From NCBI GenBank assembly GCA_027924585.1, contig BSBM01000904.1, positions 15,350,501 through 15,414,500 on the forward strand: a DNA stretch of 64,000 nt, written 5' to 3'. The translations under genes and the position numbers were made by a program. The stretch is from Larix kaempferi (lineage: Eukaryota > Streptophyta > Pinopsida > Pinales > Pinaceae). This document shows positions 46,218 through 58,030 of the stretch, piece by piece; within the stretch, counting starts at the first letter, position 1, and each line of letters starts with the position of its first letter. Below the pieces are notes generated by a model. The model saw only the letters and a list, made by a program, of their open reading frames with translations. It was not told where the DNA came from and ran no database searches.

Positions 46218-48297
46218 TGTAATGCCCCTAGAATGACTGTGGACCTTAAGGGCACCTGTCAAGTGACCCGGCTGAACAACTTCGATATAATGGTCTCTTG
46301 AGCCTTGTTATGTCTTAAATGATTGAGGAAAACCTGAAGATGGGAATGACGACAATAATTGATAAATGAATTAAATAATTACGACAATAATTGATAAATG
46401 AATTAAAGAATTAAATTATATGTGTGGAGTGGTATAATTGATTGGTTAGTTCTTGCTTAATGATTAGCCTGGATTGATCAAGTCAAAGTGCAGTAGGACA
46501 GTTACAGTCCTAGCTCTGCAACTTGGGAGGACGCAACTGAGATGCGAAATAGCTTTCCATTTTTATTCTGAACTTCGGGACGAAGTTCTAAATAAGTAGG
46601 GGTGTATGTAGTGCCCCTAGACTACTATAGACATTGAGGGCACCTGCTGAGTCACCTGACTGTTTGAAACATTAATAAAATAAGCCTATGATTTTATTTT
46701 GAGTATATTTATGATTACGATTGATTGATATATATGCATTTGGGTAGTTATTGTGAATGGACAATTTCATGTTGTTTAACGATTAAACTTTGATATGAAA
46801 ACTGTACATATGAATGATGCTTAACGACTAGCTGTGCAATTGATTATGTCATTAGACGAATGAGTAATGATTAAGTAAATTATAGATGCTTAATGAAGCA
46901 ACAGATTTATAAACCAAATTGTGATTATTGAGGACAGTGCTACTAATTTACGTTTGTGAGAAATGTGTGTAGCGACAGGTGAAATGGTTCACCAACGGAC
47001 ACACAAAGGAATATGAAGGGTCGTAGAGTACGAGTAAATCACACACAGGGAGAGCGACGACGATGTCGACTTCCGACGGAATACCACGCTTGAGCAGATA
47101 AGCACTGATCCGCTTGCTCAAGAGGAAAGCGTGAGGGCGTACGAGGTGGGCCACGACGGAGCTGGTCACGTACGAGTTGAGGGGCGCGCAGTGAGAACGG
47201 ACTCACTCCTTAGCGCCATTAGTCCCTAGATAGCATGTAGACGGAGGATGGATGGTAACGATTCCTAAAATCCCTACAAGAGTTCCCGCAAGTCAAAACG
47301 GAAAGATGGTGGCAGAAGGGCCCAACGATGTGGTACCCTGTCGAGAACGAAAAGAATGGACGCAAGGACCCAACGAGGTGGTACCATGCCAAGGAATGGA
47401 AACCATGGATGATTGGACCCGACGGAGTGGTGCCATGTCAGGGGATTAAAAAATTAAGGAACCAGGAGCCCAACGACGCGGCACCATGATCCTAGTGAGT
47501 TTGATTGTTAAATTAAACTGCATAAAAACTTAGGAGAATAACCCTAGATTATTACTTAGCAAATGCATAACAATAGCTTAGACATTTGCACATGAATAGT
47601 TATTTTGTTGAGCATTTAAAATAATAGAAATTATTATTTAGGAGCAAAATAGATTAGACACCTAGTCAACTAAAAGCTAGGAGTTGATTAAAATATCTGG
47701 GGGACAAACTAGAGCAAACTTAGGGATGTAGGTGCACTTCCCAGAGAAACTGACACTTGGATGGGTGAGTGTTTTAATTAAATAAATAATTAAAAATATT
47801 TATTTATGCATGAAGCGACATGTGTCGCAGGAGATTTCCCTTTATAAGGAAGGCTTAAGGAATGGGTAAGGGGCCCATAATTTGGATGATTGTCGTAATT
47901 TTCGAATGCCTCAAAGACTTGCTGCTATCTAAGGGTTTGGCTTAGAAATCCTGGTGGGAAGGGAAGCCCAAGCTGAATTTCTGAAATACTTGTGTGAGCT
48001 CTACGACCCAAAGCTCGGGGGAGGCCATGCGACTGAAAGCATGAGCCTATGGTTGGGTGGCGAAGCTAACGGTTGCTTCGCCTATGGTTAAACGAGCTTT
48101 GCTGGAGGGATCCTACGGAAGACGAAGGCGACAATGGACCAACCGGATCGGGTTGACAGGTTAAAGTTTTGCTTATTTTTGTTGTTATTCACGCTTTTTA
48201 TTTTATTTTTCCAATAACTATGATGGCTAATTTGTTTGTATGAAGTTTTTAAAGTTTCAGGTTCAGTTCAAGGGGACCCTAAAGGAGGGGTCCTACA
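46218..48297 (+). repeat. LARD LTR copy 3 (2,080 bp)
   Basis: Same termini; followed by the target duplication GTAGG. Very similar to copy 2, including the 40 bp missing from copy 1. A small deletion occurs near 48180 (TTTTTGTTGTTATTC against TTTTTGTTAAGTTATTC). Confidence 0.9.
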
Positions 48298-49317
48298 GTA
48301 GGGATGGGAAACGGCTCGAGCAATCCCGAAAGGAGTCTCGTTTCACCCTTGTTGCACTGGAAGGTATCACATTCAACCACCATCTGTTGAATTGTCCTTT
48401 TCATTCCATTCCAAAATAAGTTAAGTTGAGGCTGCTCATACATTTTGAGGAACCCAGAGTGCCCTATCGATGGAGAAGCATGAACTTCATAGAATACACC
48501 CTATTGAAGATATGTGCTCTGGGGAAGCACCAGAAGACCCTTGTATATCAGGTAAGCACCATCCCAAGATTAATGCGGTACAGCAGAAGGGTTGTTTTCC
48601 AACCGTTTGATGATTTGAGATAATGAGGAGTCATTGACATAGCCTTGTTGAACAGATTGCAAACAATTTGGAATATGCATAGAAATAGCTGAAAGAGAAA
48701 CTTGGTCATCAAGTGTGCAAGAAAGAGCATCTACCACAAGATTGTCCTTACCCTTCTTGTAAGTGATCTCATATTCATAACCCATGAGTTTGCTAACCCA
48801 TTTATGTTGTGCTAGGGAGGAGACCCGTTGTTCTAGGAAATATTTCAGACTCTGGTGATCAGTCTTGATGCAGAAATGATTCCCTAATAGGTATGGCCAC
48901 CACTTCTGTATTGCATGCAAAATTGCCATCATTTCCTTCTCATATGTAGAGGCAACTAAATTATTACTGGAAAGGGATTTGCTGGTGAATGCAATGGGAT
49001 GTTCATCTTGAAGGAGAACAACACTAAGTCCATTATCGCAAGCATCACTCTCAATAGTGAAGGGCTTGGAAAAATAGGGCATAGCTAGAACAGGTGTAGT
49101 ACAGATAGCTTGTTTCAGTTTTTCAAATGCACACTCAGTAGCATGTGTCCATGTAAAAGCATCATTTTTCAATAGAGCGGTTAATGGATCTGCAATCTTC
49201 CTGTAATGCTTGACAAACTTGTGGTAATAGACAGTCAATCCCAAAAAACCACAAAGGCTCTTGAGTGTCTGAGGATGCGGCCAATTTTTCATGGCATCTA
49301 TTTTCGCAAGATCCACG

Positions 49318-49984
49318 TGTTGGCTTGGTTTTGCAACCAAGCTTAGTGCTATGGGCACCTGCTAACTAGTAGCAACAGTTTCAATATTAAGCAAAAACAA
49401 TAAACTAAAACTAAACTAGCATGTGCATCTTTGAATTAAAAAACAAGAACAAGAAATATAGTAAATAAATTTGTATTGAAAAATGGGGGCAAGCAAGTGC
49501 TTGCAATAGTAATACCTCCAAATGATGAAGATAGTTGAGAAGCTCCAAGGATGAGCAGCTCCAAACTCCAAAGAGTCCTTTCTCCAAGGTTGCTACAATG
49601 GCCAAAAGCTCGAGGGAGATTTTGGCAGCATGAGGATAGGAATAGGAATGGATGTGAAATGAGGAGCCCCTACCACCTTTTTATAGGTTTTGGTGGTGGG
49701 GAATACCATTTGTGGTTTTGTGGAAACCAATGGTATTGACCAACATGGTTTAGGTACTTTTCCCTCCTTTTTTCCTTTTTTGAATATTTTTGGGAATTAT
49801 GGACCCTTTTTTAGGGTTTTTTATGCTTTTTTGAGGAAAATATTCATTTTTGGGTGGAAAAAGGGGTGTACTAAGGTCTTCTTGTGACCTTTTGATGGTT
49901 TTAGAGGCTCTGATGGTGAAAAAGTGGACAAATGGGTCATGTGAATAGGGAAATGAGCTAGTGAGCACTTTTTGGGTGTTAACA
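49318..49984 (-). mobile_element. Solo LTR (667 bp) in the gypsy-B reverse transcriptase
   Basis: The segment begins TGTTAACACCC and ends AAGCCAACA on the minus strand and is flanked by a perfect CCACG duplication (49313-49317, 49985-49989). Coding sequence stops at one side and resumes at the other (about LGHII...GI before, VDLAKIDAMKNW after). A TATA-like CTATAAAAAGG lies near 49678-49688 on the minus strand. Size, TG...CA termini and a 5-bp duplication identify a solo LTR; its family is not represented elsewhere in the window. Confidence 0.85.
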
Positions 49985-52900
49985 CCACGCAAATCCCTTA
50001 TGCTGAAATAATATGCCCAAGATACTCTACTTACTCCTGTCAAAAAACACATTTACACTGTTTGGCATGGAGATGATGATCGAAGAAAAGTTGTAGTACA
50101 AGATCCAGATGTTGGAGATGCTCATCCCATGTTTTGCTATAGATGAGGATATCATCAAAGAAGACCAGAATGAATTTCTGCAACTAGGGATGGAATATTG
50201 TATTTATCAATTCCTGGAATGTGGAAGGATCATTAGTGAGGCCAAAGGGCATGACCAAAAAATCATAATTGAAATCATGTGTGCGGAAAGTTGTTTTAGG
50301 GATATCATCCTCATGAACCCAAATTTGATGATACCCAAAACAAAGATCCAACTTGGATAAAAAAATGAGCATTATGAAGCTCATCAAGAAGCTCATCAAC
50401 AAAAGGAATTGGAAAATTATCCTTTACTGTGAGGTGATTAAGTGCTCGAAAGTCAATGCAAAGGCACCGTGACCCATCTTTTTTGCGGACAAGAAGAACT
50501 AGTGAAGAAAATGAACTGGTACTAGGGCGAATAATACCTTGCTTTAGTAAATCCCGAACGAGCATCTCAATCTCTATTTTTTGATGAAATGGGTAGCAAT
50601 AGGGCCTGATTTTGGGAGGAACTCTTCCAGGAAGGAGCTGAATACGATAGTGCTATGGTATTGAAGGTGGAAATCCCATTGGTTCAGCAAAGACACATGC
50701 ATATCTATCCAAAATTTGTTGTAGATCCAAAGGATTAGTGGAGATCGGTGATGGGTGCATCTGAATGGAATGGAGCTGAGCGATGACACCATGTGAATTC
50801 TTCTTAAGGATATTTTCCATGCGATGTGAAATGATGATGCTGAGAGACCCTGGTTTTAAGCCCTTCAATGTGCATTTTTTCCCATTGACTAGAAACTGCA
50901 TCCAAAGTTCAACAAAATCCCATAAGATGGGGCCAAGTGTGCGTAACCATTGAGCGCCCAAAACCACATCACATCTACCTAAGGCCAAGGAAAACATGTC
51001 AGAGCGTAGGTTATAATCTCCAATAGAGATACGCACATTGTGACACTTCCCCTTGCAAGGTAAGGTGTCCCCATTGTCAATCATGACTTCAAAGTTGGAA
51101 CAAGGATGGACAAAACAATCAGCCTGTTTGGCGATCCAGGGGTCAATGAAGTTATGAGTGCTACTAGAATCAATGAGTATTGTAAGCGGGAGATTCTTGA
51201 AGTAACCCTTGACCCGCATTGTTTGTGGGGTGGTGACTCCGGATAAAGCATGGAGAGATATTTGTGGGTGCCGGTCTTCCTGAGAAGGAGGGTAAACAGG
51301 CGGTCGTTGAATGTCGACATGATCATCTATTGTATCCTGAGCTTCTTCACCAATTTCAGTTGTAGGCAAAGAATCCACATCCAAGAGATAGAGATTTTTC
51401 TCAACACATCTATGTCCTCGAGTGAATTTCTCATCACAATCATAACAAAGCCCTTTTTCTCTGCATGCCCGCATGAGTCTTCTTCAGAAAAATGCTTGAT
51501 AGGAGTTTCTCTAGGAGTTGGTGTGATGGGAGGTAGTTGGGAAACCATATTTCTGAATGGAACAAAAGTGGATTTGGAGCGTTGTTGGGCTGTGATCTTG
51601 TCCTCTTCCAACTTAGCCAACCCTAGGGCTTCCATCATTTTCTGGGAAATAACATTTTAACCTCAGATCGAATTGCATCCTTCAAACCACTAACAAAACA
51701 AATCATGTAGAATTTATCAGGAAATCTTTATGTGTGATTGGTCAGTTTCTCAAATTATGTCCGATACTCTCTCATAGTGTCAATTTGGCAAAGTTTAGTG
51801 AGTGATCCTATGAATTCATGAAAAGCACTAGGACCAAATTGTTGCAAAAGGAGTTGGAAAGAATCTATCCATTTTGGCTTTTCATAAGCCTTGATGTACC
51901 AACAATACCATGGAAGGGATTCATGTTCCAAATGAAAGGATGATAGTGGAACTTTGTTGACATCAAAAGTATTATGCAGAATGAAATATTGTTCTTCCCG
52001 GTATATCCATCCAGTCGGATCATCACCATTGAAGCGAGGAAAATCAAGCTTCGGCCCACGAAAATTGTTGGAAGAAGAGAACCCAGTGTCTGCAGAAGAC
52101 TCTAGTTGTCATCTATTATTCATGGCTGAATGTTGAAGATGGAGGCCGAGAATTTTTCATCCAGATCTTGGATTTTGGTTTTGAGGGCTACAAGTTCGTC
52201 CTCCATGATTTTTCTCCTACGTAGGTGACAACCATAACCATGATTTTTTTATTTGTTTTTTGAATGGGTAGAAAAACAAAAACAAAAACTTCTTTAGTAA
52301 AGGAAAATTTGGATTTGGGAAAAACTCTGATGGGTAACTGGGGTTTGACTAGGTTTTGGACACTTTCTAATGGACGGGGAAAAATAAAATGGGGATTTTA
52401 GAAGCGGGGTAAAAGAATGGGAAATTTTTTCCAAGAGAAACAAAGAAGTAGAAATAGGAAATGAACACTGTGGCAAAATTTGAAGGCGATTGGGTGAAAA
52501 TCGAAGAAGTTATGGCAAACCCTAAAAATAGATAGATGTGGGATTTCTGGATTCAGGAAGTGGAATTTGGGATAAGGTCCTCGGGAAGGAAATATGCAGA
52601 ATGGAAGTGCAGGGGTTCCAATGAATTTTTAAGGGAAACAGAGCTAAATCAAAGAAGATATGACCAAAAAACAAAAAACAAAATTCGAAATTGATCTCCA
52701 ATGGCTTTGAACAGATGTAATCTGCTATTTATTAGCTAGAAATAGATATGGACCCCAGGTATGCTCGGATTCCTAAAGGTTTAGGGGATTCACTAGGCTA
52801 CCGATGTTGTCTAACAGCTTGTGTATTGGGGCAGTACCCCTCACTCCACAGCTCAGGTAAAAATGATAACCTCTTTGCCACAAACGAAAGCTCTTGGTTT

Positions 52901-53153
52901 ACCTCACAGGTGGAAACTAGTCAATCAGGTGGGGGGCACTTCCCTTTTCGTTGACAGGTCCTCTCAATGGGTCAGCTACTTCAGGGTTCCTGTGGTACTC
53001 CTCACAATGAGTTTTAGGGCTAGGCCCAAGTACTTCCCACAGTTAAGTGGATAGGGATTATTCCCAAATCTGAACCTACAATAATCACAGCACCTGGAAT
53101 CCACTACGGAAAAAAAAATTGGCAGAAATTCCACCCAACGAGCCCAAGAAAGT

Positions 53154-53165
53154 GCTCTGATCCCA
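53154..53165 (-). promoter_or_regulatory. Gypsy-B primer binding site, one change
   Basis: TGGGATCAGAGC on the minus strand, two bases from the LTR end. It differs from the usual TGGTATCAGAGC by one base, so it may prime poorly; the element is dead anyway. The leader from here to 52207 has no gene. Confidence 0.75.
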
Positions 53166-53167
53166 GA

Positions 53168-53537
53168 TGTGGGGAACCTCCAACAATTAAATGATGAAAA
53201 TGCACGATATAGCAGAACACGGAAGAGATTTATTGATCGCAGGCCACTTCAAGGGGGAAACCTCCTTTGAGCAAGCTCTATACAAATAACTTGTGGATGC
53301 CTTCACTGGCCTCAACACGTACTTATATACTAACTCTAAGCTAAACAACTATTACTCCCCATGAATGTGGGATAATACAATATACTCATGGGACGACTTA
53401 CAAGCATATGCGTCCAACAACAATATAATAACAATGTGGGATAATACAATATAATCACGGGATGAATTACAAAGCATATGCATCCAAAAATAATATACTA
53501 ACAAAGTAAAGAGAAGGGTTGACACGGGTTCCTAACA
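53168..53537 (-). repeat. Gypsy-B 5' LTR (370 bp)
   Basis: On the minus strand starts TGTTAGGAACCCG and ends GGTTCCCCACA. Paired with 34510-34880. Confidence 0.88.
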
Positions 53538-55527
53538 GTAGTCTGAAGGAACTGTTCTACAATGCAAAAATGAACAATGTGCTAGTGTTTGCTAAACTCT
53601 AAACTAGCAAAATAAGCTGTTACATATACAAGTTCTCTATTTTTTCCCCCTCACGGGATTTTGATATACAACATTGGAAATTTTCCAAAACAACTTCAAT
53701 CACTCAGGGTATGTGATATTGGCAATGGTATTATGGATTGTTAGTGTAAATAGAGCCTGTATGCAAAGACTACACAATTGGAAGAACACAATTGAAATGC
53801 TCTTTGTGTAAGCATCGTATGGAATTGTCGTTTGTTGTAGCAATGGCACATGCAATGTTGTGTTAATAGTTTGGTCTTCTATTTCTAGAATGCACTCGAA
53901 GAAATGCTCATGTTTGAACGATGCATTATGTTTGTAGGTTGCACACAAAAATCAGCTCTCTAGAATTCCTCTATTGCAATCATTGCAAACTCTTCAAAAT
54001 GGGGGCGAGTAGATGATTTTTGCTTTCAAGGTTCCTTGTACATGTACCAAGGGAGTGAATGTTAATAACTCTTTCTTTAAAATATGTTGCAATGGAAAAA
54101 TGGACAATGGAAAGTGGAGATGGATTACATGCATATGTCCCTGCTTGAAGCAAAACAAGCAAATGTGCCTTTACATAGTCATATTTGAGCTCATCAACAA
54201 ATGTTGCAAGGGAAAAGTGAAAGAGTTGTGATTCCCTTGGCCCAATTCTAACCACATTCTTAAAAAGATACATTGGCAGAGTTTCTCCCAATAGATCCTA
54301 ACTGAATTTTGAGAAAAGTGTAGTGCATATTTCATTTCGTTGTAACTACAATTTTTTGTGTAATGTTAGAAGATCAAAGAAAAATGAAAATTAGCCAAAA
54401 CATGCAAAAGATAGATGTAAACTTTAAACAGCAAGAGAAGATTCTATGAAATTGTTGAGATACATACAATTGCAGTATCATTTTTTGTGAAGCCATCTTT
54501 GATAAATATTTCATAGCTTCTATTATTTTGCTGACATGCAATTACAATGGCTTCAATAGGCCCAACAGAGTAGGAATTTGCTAAGTTGGAAATGCCATAT
54601 ATGGATATGTCTAGTGCTAGTTTGCGCTCTTGGAAAACCTATGAAATTGTCTCAACAAAAGTTCAATTCTGTAAGAAAATACAATACTTTGCATTGTCTC
54701 GATCATATGTTCCCTTGTTTCTAGTTGCAAACTTTGGGATTCAAACACTACTACTGGGATTGAAGAAATAAATGAACCGAGAGATAAGACTATGGATCAT
54801 ATTTATTGTTATGATTAATTTCCCTTCTTTATCTACTAAATCAACATGCATTAACTATGTCTTGCTTGGTGAACCTGTGCTTTTATTTTTTGCAAGTCCA
54901 TACAAGGCCAACACATCTCCTTCAAACACACTTGTATGTATCGTTGAACAGATTTGCATGATGGAGGATGGTGCTTGGACCATATGCTTGTTTTTGAAAT
55001 AGGTAATAAACGAAAAGGTTATCATGTTTTCCCAAAAAAAATGCTTGTTTTTCCCAATCATAGTAATACAGAAAGAGGCATATTTACAAGAACTTTTTTA
55101 CTTGTCTGTGTTCCAATGTTCCAATTTTTTTGTCTTTGAATCCAGTGATCGAATTGGTACCTAATGCCATGTTCTCAATGAGATTGTGATTTGGGACATA
55201 TGCTTTTGGGAGACATTGAAAATGGAACAAGCATGTGTTATAGGTTCAATAACATGGTTTGAATCTATAGATGGGAGATATCGCTATAGCAATAGAAATT
55301 AGAAAATTTCATCAATGCAAAGGTATCAAGAGAATGCAAGGAAAATGTCACATAGCATAACGAAAACAACAAATGACATGTGAATAATACAAATGGTTAT
55401 TTGTTTTTTCAAATTGACTTTTCAAAGGGAAGACATAGTTCCCAATATAAGTTTCTATGATGTATTTTCCAAAAAAGCATTCACTTTTGATCTTGCCACA
55501 CTAGTTGTGGCAAAGATGCAAATTTCA
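53538..55527. other. Noncoding DNA downstream of the Helitron endonuclease
   Basis: Continues the substrate interrupted by gypsy-B: CTGAAGGAACTGTTCTACAATGC at 53542 matches 33632. I see no confident gene. A plus-strand frame at 54013-54231 has cysteine pairs and DNGKWRW, faintly like the zinc/OB region of RPA-type proteins carried by some plant Helitrons, but it is too weak to call and is on the opposite strand to the helicase. Other short frames lack motifs. Confidence 0.4.
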
Positions 55528-56185
55528 TTAGGAAGTGAAATCTGTAAATGTTTTGGAAGGGATTGAAAGACAAATAGCATGGTGATCTTTCCAATAAGCC
55601 TCAGAAACTTGGAATTTGATATTGTCAGCTGGAAATGTTGTCCAAAAGTGGTCAATCAAAGAGCCAAAAATATATAAGTTGTTTCCTTTGTTGTGTTCAA
55701 CTGAAAATTATGGCCCTTCGTGAAAGAGCAAAAAATTCCATGTGCATTCCAATTTTTCAGTATGTCAATGTTAAAGTCACCTACAATAATGATATATTCA
55801 TTTTCACGATTGTGTTTTATAAAATTAGAAATCAATGAATATATTTCTTGAATTGGTGAATGTGGTGTAATGTAGAAATTTTCTAACCTTACAATTGTCT
55901 TGTTAATTTGAAAGTGCGAAATAGTTGCCACGACCATGTCTGTTGTATAACTATGTTTTCCATGTAAATATATGTTTTTTCTATAACATGTAAGGTTTCC
56001 ATGCAGTTTGAACAAATACTGGTAGTAGTGATTTTTTGCAATAGATCTATCACGTGGAAAGTACTTTATATGTGTTTCTTGCAAACATAGGATATCACTT
56101 CTCATCAGATCGTAGTCATTGACAATGTTGTCAATGTGCAACATGAGACTTCATGTGTTCAATGAGCATAGAAAAAAGTATTTTT
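55528..56185 (-). pseudogene. Helitron-associated endonuclease (exonuclease-endonuclease-phosphatase fold)
   Basis: The frame begins with FLCSLNT, a TGA (56151-56153), then SLMLHIDNIVNDYDLMRSDI, so the usual N.RSL start has its arginine codon changed to a stop. SDILCLQETHI holds the catalytic glutamate region and YIIIVGDFNIDIL the D.N motif of APE-like nucleases. After a frameshift near 55657 come LIDHFWTTFP and AYWKDHHAICLSIP with the terminal DH pair; the frame ends with TAA at 55528-55530. Position after the helicase, same strand, is the arrangement of Helentrons. A non-LTR retrotransposon endonuclease is the alternative, but no reverse transcriptase follows. Confidence 0.75.
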
Positions 56186-56507
56186 TGTTTTCCATTGATG
56201 AAAATCCATATTGAAATTCTAAAAAAGCTTCATTTTGGAGCCTATTTATCTCCCTCGAGACCTTATATGAGACACAAAAATTCCGCTACTGCAATTTGTT
56301 TAGGAGGTACAAATTGTTTATGTCTCTAACATGTGGCAATAGAGTATACACTAGCCCATGTTGTTTAATTCTTTTGGATCAAACACTAAGCTATTAATTG
56401 TCACATGCTAGCCAAATGGGGAATTGTTGTCGAAGAATACACTTCTTATTTGTTGATGCCATTTGTCTAGATATTCTTGTAATAGGTGTCCATGTACATG
56501 GAATGCT

Positions 56508-57540
56508 TTATGCAAAATGTTCTTTCATTCGTTCTCGTTGCATTGATCCAATCAAAGGTGATCTGAACTCAACCCAAACTATGTCAATCTTATCATTGGT
56601 ATGATCTTTAAAAATACCCTTTGCCCCCTTAACAAGCCCATCGACAATAGAAAAATTTCTTCCAACTAGTTCAACAAGCATCTCTTGTTTTAGCACAATT
56701 ACAGAAGGAAAATACATCGTGTTAGTTTTATGGATGATTGACTCCATTGAATCAATGTCCTTGTCAATTGATTCCAATGCATATGAATTTGACTAGAAAA
56801 CTAGGGTCAACATTTTCTTGTTGTTCTCTTCAACATCTTTATTTCTGTAAAACAAATAAGGAACTGTAGGGTCATTTGGAAATGATCAATAGCAATGTTT
56901 GTTTAAGAATGCAATGTCATAATCTGTTTGTGAACATGTTCTAATTATGTTCAAGATTGAGAAAAAGGTTGGTTCTTCTTGTCTCATAAATTCTGTGAGC
57001 TGAAAGTATTTGACACTTTGTGACCAAAAGTTATAGGGAATTGGATGTGAACTCACAATTTCTTGTTCAAATATCCAAGTGTCTCTTATAGGTTGCACTT
57101 GGCAAAGGTCTCCACAAAAAATGATGTCAAGATTGCCAAAAGGATATCTAGGAGTATGCATTATTTCTCGTAGCCTTCTATCAATGTTGCATAACATTCA
57201 AGAGCCAATTAAGGAGACCTCATCTACTGGCAAACAACGGAGCTGCTCAAAATCCTTGCTCAATAGATCTAATGAATTGGAACTTAGTGGAAACATGTTC
57301 AATAGTGTCAAAGGTAAGTGAAGTGTTGAATGCACAGTAATGCTATCTGCATTATGTGCAACCCTTCTAGTAGCTGCAACTATCATCCCCTTCTTCTTCA
57401 AAGGATCACTATGAAGGTCCCTATTTTAAAAATGCATTAGACCATGATAAATTGCTTTTCCGGCAAATGTCTTTCCTTTTCCTCCACTTCCAGTTAGGAA
57501 AAAACGGATTGGAGTTGTCGGATCATTTTGCTTTCTCATT
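56508..57540 (-). pseudogene. PIF1-like helicase of the Helitron
   Basis: The Walker A motif is FLTGSGGKGKTFAGKAIYHG (about 57440-57500). ATRRVAHNADSITVHSTLHL is the following PIF1 block, Walker B is LPVDEVSLIGS (57200-57235), and FGNLDIIFCGDLCQVQPI (57090-57150) is the GD.xQ motif III. Later QLTEFMRQEEPTFFSILN and GRNFSIVDGLVKGAKGIF (about 56600-56680) match the C-terminal half of PIF1-type helicases. The frames 57198-57401, 56886-57197 and 56508-56777 are separated by stops or shifts. The helicase would unwind donor DNA for rolling-circle transposition in an intact element. Confidence 0.78.
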
Positions 57541-58030
57541 ATGATTTATTTTATTATTGATGTTGATCTTTGTTAATTTTTTTTCTAATATCATAGTAAA
57601 CTTCTTTGCTCATGATATATGGTTGTTTAATGGTTTCAAATGTCTTATTAGCATTATATGAAGGATTTCTAGACAATATTTTATGCATAAGATCATTTTT
57701 ATGTCATATCTATGACATGTGGATGTATCATTTTGATCTTGTTTAGTTGTTTGGATCATAAAAAATTGCTCATTTTTAGAGTTAATTGTTTTAGACGCTA
57801 TGTCGATGTCGCCTTAAGTTGTTTATGACCCTACTATGAATTTTTGTTCTATTGAATCTATAAGTAGTTTATGTGATAGATATGATTCTACCCATGTTTT
57901 GAAATGTTTTTGAAGAGTACTTTCACTTTGTCTAAAGGGTACAAAGAGCATCAATTTTTCTCTTAAAAAAATTATGGATCCTTATGTTGATTATATCAAA
58001 CATATCATATTGTAGCATGACACCTTCATT

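Larger units (their letters stand above)
35954..48297. mobile_element. LARD-type noncoding LTR element with three LTRs
   Basis: Three near-identical LTRs of about 2.05 kb (35954-37995, 38003-40084, 46218-48297) and one 6.1 kb internal region lie within a single GTAGG target duplication (35949-35953, 48298-48302). The first two LTRs are joined by TTTGGTA, which is the first seven bases of the internal region after an LTR. The internal region has a primer site and a polypurine tract but no gag or pol. Transcription orientation is plus. It interrupts the gypsy-B integrase. The LTR start (TGTAATGCCCC) and the end of the internal region (CTTCGGGACGAAGTTC, then a G-rich tract) recall Tekay/Del-type gypsy elements, which is an inference. 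Confidence 0.9.
34910..52206 (-). pseudogene. Gypsy-B gag-pol pseudogene, interrupted by a solo LTR and a LARD
   Basis: The ATG at 52204-52206 corresponds to the gypsy-A start. Gag (52206-51640) is heavily broken. A better frame (50653-51474) has the knuckle CYDCDEKFTRGHRC and protease ILIDSSSTHNFID. Reverse transcriptase follows near 50565 (LLKQGIIRPSTSSFSS, KKDGSRCLCIDFRALN), then breaks. After the solo LTR the frame 48570-49312 gives AMKNWPHPQTLKSLCGFLGL and RNase H with KTDHQSLKYFLEQ. Integrase begins with VHASPSMGHSGF and is cut by the LARD between PIPT and WIWTDISMDF, then continues at 35926 (ISMDFIEGLPKSGGK) to TPYEAVYG. The C-terminus (34996-35370) contains HKLAPNLYGPYKVLQKIG and a decayed chromodomain ending at TGA 34910-34912. 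Confidence 0.88.
34510..53537 (-). mobile_element. Gypsy-B: chromodomain-type Ty3/gypsy element with two nested insertions
   Basis: LTRs at 53168-53537 (5', 370 bp) and 34510-34880 (3', 371 bp) on the minus strand. Flanking 5-mers are TTAGT (34505-34509) and GTAGT (53538-53542), four of five matching. The internal order is primer site, leader, gag, protease, reverse transcriptase (split by a solo LTR), RNase H, integrase (split by the LARD), chromodomain tail and polypurine tract. It is the same family as gypsy-A but retains the domains gypsy-A has lost. Confidence 0.9.

Noticed and set aside
55635-55838. Plus-strand ORF opposite the endonuclease
   Set aside because: The minus strand carries endonuclease motifs in the same interval.
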